From Gammaproteobacteria bacterium (GTDB taxonomy: Bacteria > Pseudomonadota > Gammaproteobacteria > GCF-002020875): a DNA stretch of 5,330 nt. Shown in pieces: positions 1 to 5,330 of the stretch; the stretch's first letter is position 1; the number at the start of each line of letters is the position of its first letter. The notes under the pieces were generated by a model, which made no database searches, was not told the DNA's origin, and saw only the letters and a program-made list of their open reading frames with translations. The position numbers and the translations under genes were made by a program. The stretch spans positions 1-5,330 of the forward strand of contig JABHIC010000426.1 in NCBI GenBank assembly GCA_018671205.1. The letters are read 5' to 3'.

Positions 1-1
1 C

Positions 2-1351
2 CCGGTAAACTCCTCTATGGTGTTGAAACTCAACGAGTCGGTTTCGCTCTCTGAGCAGTATCTGAGAAATGGAGAGCTGGCCTCCGCCTCCCTCTCTTTT
101 GAGGAGTCTACCCTGGAGGGGATCACCAACAATATTCAACGTGCCCGTGAACTCGCCCTGCAGGGGATGAGTGGAACGAACTCCGCAGAGAGCAGAGAGG
201 CGATCTCGCTGGAGGTGGAGCAGATTCGGGAGGCGGTATTTAATCTGGCCAACACCCGGGATGAGCAGGGAGAGTACATTTTTGCCGGTACGCTCTCCCC
301 CACAGCCCCTGGCCCGTTCAAAAGTAACGATCCACAGAGAGCAGAGGTGATTTTTGATGGCAACGAGTCACAGCGACTGGTTCAGATCGGTATGGATCAG
401 AAGGTGACCGCTAGGGACTCTGCGATTGATATATTTGGCGATCAGACGGTTGATGTTACCGGCGTTATCGCCGAGAAAGGGACGATCACCGGCACGGATG
501 TGACGGATGCCGATGTGACCGGATTGACGATCAATGGCACCGCCATTGCGGATGTGACTACGGGGGGAGATGTCTCCACCCGGGTTGCGAATATAGTCGC
601 CAACATTAATGCACAAAAGGCGACTACGGGGGTCACCGCCACGGTTACCCTGAATAATACGATCGAACTGGCATCCAATCAGGATATTACGGTTGGCAGT
701 ACCGGTGATATCAGCGCCACAGGGCTGACCACCGGAGTGAATCAGATTACCACGGGGTTGACCATTAACGGGGTCGAGATTGTGGGGACGGATGGCAATG
801 GTATCAGCTCCGGGGCAACCGCTGCCGAGACGGCAGAGAACATCCGGGACAGGATCAATCAACACAGCGGAGAGACCGGGGTGACCGCCTCCCTGGATGC
901 CAATAACAAGGTTAAGTTGACCGCTGAAGAGGATATTATTATCACTATGGAAGAGGGAGGCTCTATTGCGGCTACCGGTCTGAGTGAGGGGTCATACCGT
1001 AAGGATGATATATTCTCTGCACTGGGTAACCTAGTCAAGTGGCTCAACCCGGATGATCCAGATAACCCGGAGGTGGAGACCTCGGATGGTCTGCTGCAGA
1101 GTCTGGATGCCAGTCTGGACCGTGTACTCACGATCGAATCAAAAATTGGTGCACGAATCAATATGGTTGAGCGCCACTCCGATGTGGTGAGAGGTTTTGT
1201 CGATAAGCTGAAATCGAATATCTCTGATATCAATGATGTCGATTATGCGGAGGCAATTGCCGAATTCAACCTGGATCGGGTAGGTATTCAGGCGGCACAG
1301 CAGGCCTATAGCAAAATTCAGGGGCTCTCGCTGTTTGATTACCTGCGCTGA
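2..1351 (+). CDS. flgL: Flagellar hook-associated protein 3 (FlgL), 5'-partial, with two Flagellin-IN-like repeats
   Basis: FlgL (HAP3) joins the flagellar hook, through FlgK, to the flagellin filament, and is exported by the flagellar type III apparatus. The frame is open to the window edge; 449 residues are visible and I estimate about 40 N-terminal ones are missing, so the ATG at 17 is internal (the preceding codons continue the family's conserved DDP-type helix). Residues 1 to about 105 form the N-terminal helical D1 region, ending in the typical YIFAG. A beta-rich part ends with DSAIDIF (139-145). Residues about 146-333 are a Thr/Gly/Val-rich insertion holding two GLTING-type repeats (from 174 and 252). 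The C-terminal helical region ends in the family signature LSLFDYLR. Known FlgL proteins such as that of E. coli are near 317 residues, so this one is long, consistent with an expanded surface domain. It is probably the last gene of the flagellar rod-hook operon, which would lie upstream. Family assignment is firm; the role of the insertion is inference. Confidence 0.93.
   Translation, partial: PVNSSMVLKLNESVSLSEQYLRNGELASASLSFEESTLEGITNNIQRARELALQGMSGTNSAESREAISLEVEQIREAVFNLANTRDEQGEYIFAGTLSPTAPGPFKSNDPQRAEVIFDGNESQRLVQIGMDQKVTARDSAIDIFGDQTVDVTGVIAEKGTITGTDVTDADVTGLTINGTAIADVTTGGDVSTRVANIVANINAQKATTGVTATVTLNNTIELASNQDITVGSTGDISATGLTTGVNQITTGLTINGVEIVGTDGNGISSGATAAETAENIRDRINQHSGETGVTASLDANNKVKLTAEEDIIITMEEGGSIAATGLSEGSYRKDDIFSALGNLVKWLNPDDPDNPEVETSDGLLQSLDASLDRVLTIESKIGARINMVERHSDVVRGFVDKLKSNISDINDVDYAEAIAEFNLDRVGIQAAQQAYSKIQGLSLFDYLR
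521..991 (+). repeat. Two tandem Flagellin-IN-like repeats within flgL
   Basis: Two protein-level repeats lie in the middle of flgL. Unit 1 starts at 521 (GLTINGTAI) and closes with ISATGL near 710-727; unit 2 starts at 755 (GLTINGVEI) and closes with IAATGL near 965-982. Both follow the same course: GLTING opening, a variable acidic/Gly loop, an alpha-helical A-x-x-I-x-x-x-I-N segment (ANIVANINAQ and ENIRDRINQH), then GVTA, a turn with N, and a K/E-L beta strand. This matches the flagellin hook IN motif family (Pfam name recalled from memory) known from flagellins and hook-associated proteins. Unit starts are 78 codons apart. Nucleotide identity is modest, so the duplication looks old. Confidence 0.75.
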
Positions 1352-1376
1352 CGGGGCCTCACGCTTGCTGTATCCT
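1348..1376 (+). promoter_or_regulatory. Weak sigma-70-like promoter candidate for queA
   Basis: CTGACG (1348-1353, four of six matches to TTGACA) and TATCCT (1371-1376, four of six to TATAAT) are separated by 17 bases. The -35 box overlaps the flgL stop codon. Transcription would start at about 1383-1385, on or next to the queA ATG, giving a leaderless message, which would fit the missing Shine-Dalgarno sequence. Both hexamers are weak and such matches arise by chance, so this is a tentative call; readthrough from flgL is the alternative. Confidence 0.22.
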
Positions 1377-1384
1377 TGCGCGCC

Positions 1385-2419
1385 ATGCGTAAGAGCGATT
1401 TCCATTTTGATCTGCCTTCCGAGCTGATTGCACAGACTCCCCCGGAGCAGCGGGGAGAGAGCCGTCTACTGGATCTCTCTTCAGCCACCCCGTGGGTGGA
1501 CCGGCAATTCAGTGAGATCACCCAACTGCTTCACCCCAATGATCTGTTGATTTTTAATGATACCCGGGTGATTCCTGCCCGTCTGATGGGGCGTAAAGAG
1601 AGTGGGGGCAGGGTTGAGCTGCTGGTCGAGCGGGTCACGGGAGATCACCAGCTGTTGGCTCACATCCGTGCCAGCAAGGCCCCCCGTAGCGGAACCCGAC
1701 TCCTGCTGGAGGGAGAGTTGCATGCCGAGGTATGTGGGCGTGCAGGTGCCCTGTTTGAGGTGAGACTGGAGGATAGCCGTCTGGCGATGGAGTGGCTGGA
1801 GGCGGTGGGTAGAGTCCCGCTTCCCCCCTATATTGAACGCCAGGCAGAGACGATGGATCGCGAACGGTATCAGACCATCTATGCCCGCAACAAGGGGGCG
1901 GTGGCAGCCCCCACTGCAGGACTTCACTTTACCCAGCCGCTTCTGAACGAGTTGGAGAGCGCGGGGGTCAGGTTCGGATTTGTCACCCTCCATGTGGGGG
2001 CAGGAACCTTTCAGCCGGTTCGGGTCGAGCAGATTGAGGAACACTCAATGCATAGTGAGTGGTATGAGGTGAGTGAATCACTCTGTGAGCAGGTTGAGCG
2101 GACCCGGGAAGCGGGGGGGCGGGTGGTCGCCGTTGGAACCACAGCGGTACGCAGCCTGGAGTCGGCCTCCAGCAGTGGCCGTCTTCGCCCCTTTCAGGGC
2201 GAGACCGATATCTTTATCACCCCGGGCTACCGTTTCAAAACGGTGGATGCGATGGTGACCAATTTTCACCTCTCTGAGTCCACACTCATCATGCTGGTCA
2301 CCGCATTTGCGGGCTATGAGCAGATTATGGGTGGTTATCAGCATGCCATTGAGCAGCGTTACCGCTTCTTTAGTTATGGGGATGCAATGTTCATTACCCG
2401 GTCAGGAGAGAGAGGATGA
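1385..2419 (+). CDS. queA: S-adenosylmethionine:tRNA ribosyltransferase-isomerase (QueA)
   Basis: QueA transfers and isomerises the ribosyl moiety of S-adenosylmethionine onto preQ1 at position 34 of tRNA, giving epoxyqueuosine, the step after Tgt in queuosine synthesis; it is cytosolic. The 344-residue product (E. coli 356) shows the family blocks in order: an N-terminal DFxFDLPxELIAQ-P segment, NDTRVIPARL (58-67), APTAGLHFT (175-183), LHVGAGTFQPV (202-212), GTTAVRSLES, TNFHLSEST (292-300) and a C-terminal YRFFSYGDAMFI. I start it at the ATG at 1385 because MRKSDFHFDLP aligns with the known N terminus; a TTG at 1376 would add only three residues. No Shine-Dalgarno sequence is visible before either. 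It begins 33 bases after flgL and its TGA overlaps the tgt ATG, implying translational coupling. A G7 tract lies at 2113-2119. Confidence 0.96.
   Translation: MRKSDFHFDLPSELIAQTPPEQRGESRLLDLSSATPWVDRQFSEITQLLHPNDLLIFNDTRVIPARLMGRKESGGRVELLVERVTGDHQLLAHIRASKAPRSGTRLLLEGELHAEVCGRAGALFEVRLEDSRLAMEWLEAVGRVPLPPYIERQAETMDRERYQTIYARNKGAVAAPTAGLHFTQPLLNELESAGVRFGFVTLHVGAGTFQPVRVEQIEEHSMHSEWYEVSESLCEQVERTREAGGRVVAVGTTAVRSLESASSSGRLRPFQGETDIFITPGYRFKTVDAMVTNFHLSESTLIMLVTAFAGYEQIMGGYQHAIEQRYRFFSYGDAMFITRSGERG
2404..2408 (+). promoter_or_regulatory. Ribosome binding site of tgt
   Basis: AGGAG lies inside the last codons of queA, seven bases before the tgt ATG at 2416. With the ATGA stop/start overlap it supports both that start and coupled translation of queA and tgt. 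Confidence 0.75.
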
Positions 2420-3525
2420 AATTTGAGAAGCAGCAGCAGGCGGGGCTGGCTCGCAGAGGGAGGATCACCTTTGAGCGTGGCACCATTGAGACCCCCGCCT
2501 TCATGCCGGTGGGCACCTATGGTACGGTCAAGGCGATGACTGCAGAGGAGCTGGAGGGGGTTGGGGCAGAGATTATTCTCGGCAATACCTTTCACCTGAT
2601 GCTACGACCCGGTACTGAGGTGATACAGGCGCATGGTGATCTGCACGATTTCATGCACTGGCAGCGCCCGATCCTGACCGACTCCGGGGGGTTTCAGGTC
2701 TTCAGTCTGGGGGCGATGCGCAAGATTACCGAGCAGGGGGTCCATTTCCGCTCCCCGGTCAATGGCGATAAGGTCTTTCTTGGGCCGGAGCAGGCGATTG
2801 CGGTTCAGCATGCGCTCGGTTCCGATATTGTGATGGTATTTGACGAGTGTACCCCCTATCCGGCCGATGAGCAGACGGCACGGATATCAATGGAGCTGTC
2901 GATGCGCTGGTCGGTGCGTTGCAAAGAGGCTCATGGTGACTCAAAAAGTGCGCTATTCGGGATTGTACAGGGGGGGATGCATACTGCATTGCGCTCTGAA
3001 TCACTGGCCCATCTGGTGGAGAGCGGATTTGACGGCTATGCCATTGGGGGGCTCTCGGTGGGGGAGCCAAAAGAGGAGATGATTCGTGTTCTAGACCACC
3101 TCTCTGGCGAGATGCCGGAGGGGCATCCACGGTATCTGATGGGGGTGGGGCGACCGGAGGATATTGTGGAGGCGGTGCTGCGGGGGATCGACCTGTTTGA
3201 CTGTGTGATGCCGACCCGTAACGCCCGTAATGGACATCTTTTTACCCACAATGGGGATGTGCGTATTCGCAATGCGACCCATAAGATGGCACATGGTCCT
3301 CTGGATTCGGCCTGTGGCTGTTATACCTGCCAACACTACAGCCGTGCCTATCTTCACCATCTGCAGCGCACCAACGAGATTCTTGGGGCACGTCTCAATA
3401 CGCTCCATAACCTCTACTACTATCAGGCGTTGATGCGGGGGCTGCGGGAGGCGATTGAGGAGGGGGTGGTGGATGCTTTTGTCGAGGATTTTTACCAGGG
3501 TCGCTCGAAAGGAGGAGTAGAGTAG
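2416..3525 (+). CDS. tgt: tRNA-guanine(34) transglycosylase (Tgt)
   Basis: Tgt exchanges guanine 34 for preQ1 in the anticodon of tRNAs for Asp, Asn, His and Tyr, the tRNA-entry step of queuosine synthesis, and hands its product to QueA. The 369-residue protein (E. coli about 375) is a TIM-barrel enzyme with every key residue in place: D89 in DSGGFQVFSL (substrate binding and acid/base), D143 in FDECTPYP (base recognition), the GIVQGG and GGLSVGE loops, and the nucleophile D262 in DCVMPTRNARNG. The zinc site is C300, C302, C305 and H331, in CGCYTC and LHN, with the spacing known for the family. The start is fixed by the AGGAG at 2404-2408 and the typical MKFE...G-AR-G opening. It overlaps queA by four bases and is followed by a 111-base gap before yajC. 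A G7 tract (2970-2976) encodes part of GIVQGG. I see no sign of damage. Confidence 0.98.
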   Translation: MKFEKQQQAGLARRGRITFERGTIETPAFMPVGTYGTVKAMTAEELEGVGAEIILGNTFHLMLRPGTEVIQAHGDLHDFMHWQRPILTDSGGFQVFSLGAMRKITEQGVHFRSPVNGDKVFLGPEQAIAVQHALGSDIVMVFDECTPYPADEQTARISMELSMRWSVRCKEAHGDSKSALFGIVQGGMHTALRSESLAHLVESGFDGYAIGGLSVGEPKEEMIRVLDHLSGEMPEGHPRYLMGVGRPEDIVEAVLRGIDLFDCVMPTRNARNGHLFTHNGDVRIRNATHKMAHGPLDSACGCYTCQHYSRAYLHHLQRTNEILGARLNTLHNLYYYQALMRGLREAIEEGVVDAFVEDFYQGRSKGGVE

Positions 3526-3533
3526 GTTAAAAT
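3505..3533 (+). promoter_or_regulatory. Candidate sigma-70 promoter for yajC-secD
   Basis: TCGAAA (3505-3510, four of six matches to TTGACA) and TAAAAT (3528-3533, five of six to TATAAT) are separated by exactly 17 bases. The -35 box lies in the last codons of tgt and the -10 box just after its stop. Transcription would begin near 3540, giving a leader of about 97 bases ahead of yajC. This would let the translocon genes be made independently of queA-tgt. It is a sequence match only. Confidence 0.33.
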
Positions 3534-3583
3534 CCCGCTTTTGTCTTCTCTGGTTCGTTCACGATTCTGCTATTCCGCTTACC

Positions 3584-3609
3584 AAGGGGGGCTATTTACC
3601 CTTTTTTTT
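3584..3609 (+). terminator. Weak hairpin plus T tract in the yajC leader (possible partial terminator or attenuator)
   Basis: AAGGG (3584-3588) can pair with CCCTT (3599-3603) around a 10-base loop, directly followed by T residues (the T run is 3602-3609). The arrangement is that of an intrinsic terminator, but the stem has only five pairs, three of them G-C, so it would be weak. Since yajC follows with a good ribosome binding site, it would act at most as a partial terminator after tgt or a leader attenuator. It may also be chance in a T-rich spacer. Confidence 0.22.
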
Positions 3610-3623
3610 ATCCTCTATCTTTC

Positions 3624-3628
3624 AGGAG
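3624..3628 (+). promoter_or_regulatory. Ribosome binding site deciding the yajC start
   Basis: AGGAG sits eight bases before the ATG at 3637. It selects that ATG over an in-frame TTG 96 bases upstream (3541), which has no comparable site. Confidence 0.8.
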
Positions 3629-3636
3629 AACAGCGA

Positions 3637-3972
3637 ATGAGTTTCTTTATTTCCGATGCCATGGCCAACGCAGCCCCAGCCGCAGAGCAGGCCCCTGCAT
3701 GGGCGGGTCTACTACCGATGGTGATTCTCTTTGTGATCTTCTACTTCCTGTTGATTCGTCCGCAGCAGAAGAAGACAAAGGAGCATCGGCAGATGGTCGA
3801 TACCCTGAGCAAGGGGGATGAGGCGGTCACCGCGGGGGGCATCCTCGGTAAGATTCGTAAGGTCGACGATAATTTCGTCGACTTTGAGGTGGCTGAAGGG
3901 ATTATCCTGGTGATACAGAAGCATCAGATTGGACAGTTGATGCCAAAAGGGACGTTGAAGTCGTCCAAATAA
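3637..3972 (+). CDS. yajC: Sec translocon accessory subunit YajC
   Basis: YajC is a small single-span inner-membrane protein that associates with SecD and SecF (and YidC) next to the SecYEG channel; its exact role is not settled. The 111-residue product (E. coli 110) begins MSFFISDA, has an Ala/Pro-rich periplasmic N terminus, one hydrophobic helix at about 23-40, the signature RPQQKKTKEH (41-50), and a cytoplasmic domain with KGDEAVTAGGILGKI and the C-terminal LMPKGTLK. The start is set by homology and by AGGAG at 3624-3628. The frame stays open upstream to 3541 and that extension would be partly hydrophobic, but the evidence favours the ATG. It lies 111 bases after tgt and 148 before secD, looser packing than I recall for E. 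coli between yajC and secD. Confidence 0.96.
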   Translation: MSFFISDAMANAAPAAEQAPAWAGLLPMVILFVIFYFLLIRPQQKKTKEHRQMVDTLSKGDEAVTAGGILGKIRKVDDNFVDFEVAEGIILVIQKHQIGQLMPKGTLKSSK

Positions 3973-4120
3973 CGGCACACTCCTATATAACATAATCTTC
4001 TGAACTCCGGCTTGCCCCTAATATTATCTCTCTGAGTGGCTGAGGTCACCCAAAGGGGACGGATTTCAGGGGCACTGGATACTCACTTTCTACTACAGTT
4101 TACAACGGTCTACCCCTGTC
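3973..4120 (+). other. Long yajC-secD spacer without a supported gene
   Basis: This 148-base gap has no convincing reading frame: a GTG at 4036 opens about 55 codons running into secD out of frame, but without a ribosome binding site or recognisable product. The first part is AT-rich (TATATAACATAAT near 3984-3996, and TATTAT at 4022-4027, five of six matches to a -10 box) without a good -35 partner. The middle holds an inverted repeat (described separately). No Shine-Dalgarno sequence precedes the secD ATG and no T-tract terminator is visible after yajC. Confidence 0.6.
4013..4074. repeat. Inverted-repeat element in the yajC-secD spacer
   Basis: TGCCCCT (4013-4019) and AGGGGCA (4068-4074) are perfect 7-base inverted repeats. 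Between them, GTGGC (4036-4040) can pair with GTCAC (4045-4049), allowing one G-T pair, around a TGAG loop. The right arm carries the string AAAGGGGACGGATTT (4052-4066), which from memory resembles intergenic repeats of the REP/RAYT type in various Proteobacteria; I cannot check this. It could be a decayed small repeat, an RNA structure in the secD leader, or chance. Confidence 0.35.
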
Positions 4121-5330
4121 ATGATCAATCAATACTCACCCTGGAAATATCTGCTGATTGCACTGGTTGTGCTGGCAGCTGCCACCTATGCGCTGCCTAA
4201 TCTCTATGGAGAAGACCCTGCGGTGCAGATCTCTCTGGCTGAACGTGGCTCGCTCTCTCAGCAGGTTCGTGGTCAGGTGGTCAGGCTGCTGGAAGAGAAA
4301 GGGGTGCCTTTTAAATCGGTTGAGCAGGAGGGGGAGCAGCTACTCGCCCGCTTCAATAATACGGAGGAGCAGCTGGTCGGGATGAAGTGGATTCGCCAGA
4401 CGCTCGGTGATGGTTATATCACTGCGCTTAATCTGGCACAGACCACCCCGGACTGGTTGCGAGGCATGGGGGGAGAGCCGATGTATCTTGGGCTTGATCT
4501 GCGTGGCGGGGTTCACTTCCTGATGGAGGTCGATATGGATGCGGCCATCACCAAGGCAGAGGAGCGCTATGTGAGTGATCTGCGGGTGATTCTGCGTAAA
4601 GAGAAGATCCGTTACAAGCGGATCGGGCGTAGTGATCTGGGGGGGGTGGAGCTCCGTTTCAGTGATGAGAAGAGTCGGCTTGATGCCAGTGAGCGGGTAG
4701 GGCAGGAGTATCCACGCCTGCTGCTGAGTGAGTTGAACCAGGATGGAATGTGGCTGCTGCAGCTACGCATCAGTGAACAGGAGGTTGAGGAGACCCGTAA
4801 ATTTGCCCTGCAGCAGAATATCACCACACTGAGAAACCGGGTCAATGAGCTGGGGGTAGCCGAGCCGGTGATCCAGCAGCAGGGGAAGAGCCGGATCGTG
4901 GTGCAGCTTCCGGGGGTACAGGATACTGCACGGGCAAAAGAGATTTTGGGAGCCACCGCCACACTGGAGTTTCGTCTGGTCTCCGAGGGGCATGACCCCT
5001 ATGAGGCGGTTTCACAGGGGCGGGTTCCAGCGGGCGCATCACTCTATAAAGAGCGGGATGGCAGCCCGGTTCTGCTGAAGCGCAGAGTGTTGTTGACCGG
5101 CGAATCGGTCATTGATGCCTCCTCCGGTATTGAGCAGCAGTCTGGCAGTGCGGCGGTCTTTATCACCCTGGATGGAAAAGGGGCGCGGAGAATGTCCAAT
5201 GGAACCCGCGAGAATATCGGTAAACGGATGGCAGTGGTCTTTATCGAGACCAAAATCGAGACCGAACAGCAGGGGGACAAGCAGGTACGGGTGCGCAAGA
5301 TGAAGCAGGAGGTGATCAATGTTGCGGTGA
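4121..5330 (+). CDS. secD: Protein translocase subunit SecD, 3'-partial
   Basis: SecD, with SecF, forms the proton-driven RND-family membrane complex that helps pull preproteins out of SecYEG on the periplasmic side. The frame is open from the ATG to the window edge: 403 complete codons of a protein near 615 residues in E. coli. Visible are the first transmembrane helix (about 9-25), YALPNLYGEDPAVQ, the conserved GLDLRGG motif (124-130), and the large periplasmic P1 domain with NRVNELGVAEPVI (239-251) and LPGVQDTARAKEILGATATLEFRLV (263-287). The window ends within P1, so the remaining five helices, which carry the proton-path residues, are not seen. MINQYSPWKYLL matches the known SecD N terminus and fixes the start, although no Shine-Dalgarno sequence is visible. 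A G8 tract (4639-4646) encodes L173-G-G-V176. Beyond the window secF is expected. Confidence 0.97.
   Translation, partial: MINQYSPWKYLLIALVVLAAATYALPNLYGEDPAVQISLAERGSLSQQVRGQVVRLLEEKGVPFKSVEQEGEQLLARFNNTEEQLVGMKWIRQTLGDGYITALNLAQTTPDWLRGMGGEPMYLGLDLRGGVHFLMEVDMDAAITKAEERYVSDLRVILRKEKIRYKRIGRSDLGGVELRFSDEKSRLDASERVGQEYPRLLLSELNQDGMWLLQLRISEQEVEETRKFALQQNITTLRNRVNELGVAEPVIQQQGKSRIVVQLPGVQDTARAKEILGATATLEFRLVSEGHDPYEAVSQGRVPAGASLYKERDGSPVLLKRRVLLTGESVIDASSGIEQQSGSAAVFITLDGKGARRMSNGTRENIGKRMAVVFIETKIETEQQGDKQVRVRKMKQEVINVAV

Noticed and set aside
17..19. ATG at 17 as the true start of FlgL
   Set aside because: The frame is open upstream to the edge, and the first residues already lie within the conserved N-terminal helix, so the real start is outside the window.
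368..865. Antisense reading frame of 165 codons opposite flgL
   Set aside because: It mirrors the repetitive Thr/Gly codons of flgL, has no recognisable domain or ribosome binding site, and lies wholly inside a well-supported gene.
1376..1384. TTG start adding three residues to QueA
   Set aside because: The ATG at 1385 aligns with the family N terminus, and the TTG has no better ribosome binding site.
1481..2044. Antisense reading frame of 187 codons opposite queA
   Set aside because: The queA frame is fully conserved over this region; the opposite frame shows no family features.
3541..3636. In-frame TTG extension of yajC adding 32 partly hydrophobic residues
   Set aside because: The ATG at 3637 has AGGAG at ideal spacing and its MSFFISDA start matches known YajC; the extension has no ribosome binding site and would give an atypical second hydrophobic stretch.
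4036..4200. Small GTG-started frame overlapping the secD start, considered as a regulatory leader peptide of the VemP kind
   Set aside because: There is no ribosome binding site, no signal-peptide-like segment, and it runs into secD in another frame; nothing supports translation.
4158..4385. Forward frame of 75 codons inside the beginning of secD
   Set aside because: It is an out-of-frame shadow of secD, whose own frame is continuous and clearly conserved.
1..5330. Undescribed defence, mobile or biosynthetic system
   Set aside because: All long frames on the coding strand are accounted for by five familiar housekeeping and flagellar genes; no transposase, integrase, toxin, CRISPR repeat or tRNA gene was seen.

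Overview
The window is an ordinary chromosomal segment, all on the + strand, with five genes in the order flgL (5'-truncated by the window edge), queA, tgt, yajC, secD (3'-truncated by the window edge). The proteins look gammaproteobacterial. YajC opens with MSFFISDA and SecD with an MxNxYxxWKY...YALPNL...GEDPAVQ start, as I remember for enterobacterial and related gammaproteobacteria, and queA-tgt-yajC-secD(-secF) is the classic order in that class. The DNA is moderately GC-rich by eye, with many G runs in the coding strand. I cannot name a genus.

Layout. Positions 2-1351 encode most of the hook-filament junction protein FlgL, enlarged by a central insertion that holds two tandem Flagellin-IN-like repeats. 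Only 33 bases separate it from queA (1385-2419), which overlaps tgt (2416-3525) by the four bases ATGA. A 111-base spacer follows, with a candidate sigma-70 promoter, a weak hairpin with a T tract and a clear ribosome binding site, and then yajC (3637-3972). An unusually long 148-base spacer holds an inverted repeat and precedes secD (from 4121), whose frame stays open to the window end.

Function. QueA and Tgt are consecutive steps of queuosine synthesis in tRNA: Tgt inserts preQ1 at the wobble position of GUN-anticodon tRNAs, and QueA builds epoxyqueuosine from it using SAM. YajC and SecD are inner-membrane accessory subunits of the Sec translocon; secF would be expected just beyond the window. 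FlgL belongs to the flagellar rod-hook operon and would be the last gene of an flgB-to-flgL cluster lying upstream.

I found no mobile element gene, CRISPR array, RNA gene or unfamiliar protein system. The points worth a second look are small: the repeat-bearing FlgL insertion, the abrupt flgL/queA junction with a possible leaderless start, the leader of yajC, the structured yajC-secD spacer, and long G tracts inside conserved genes.
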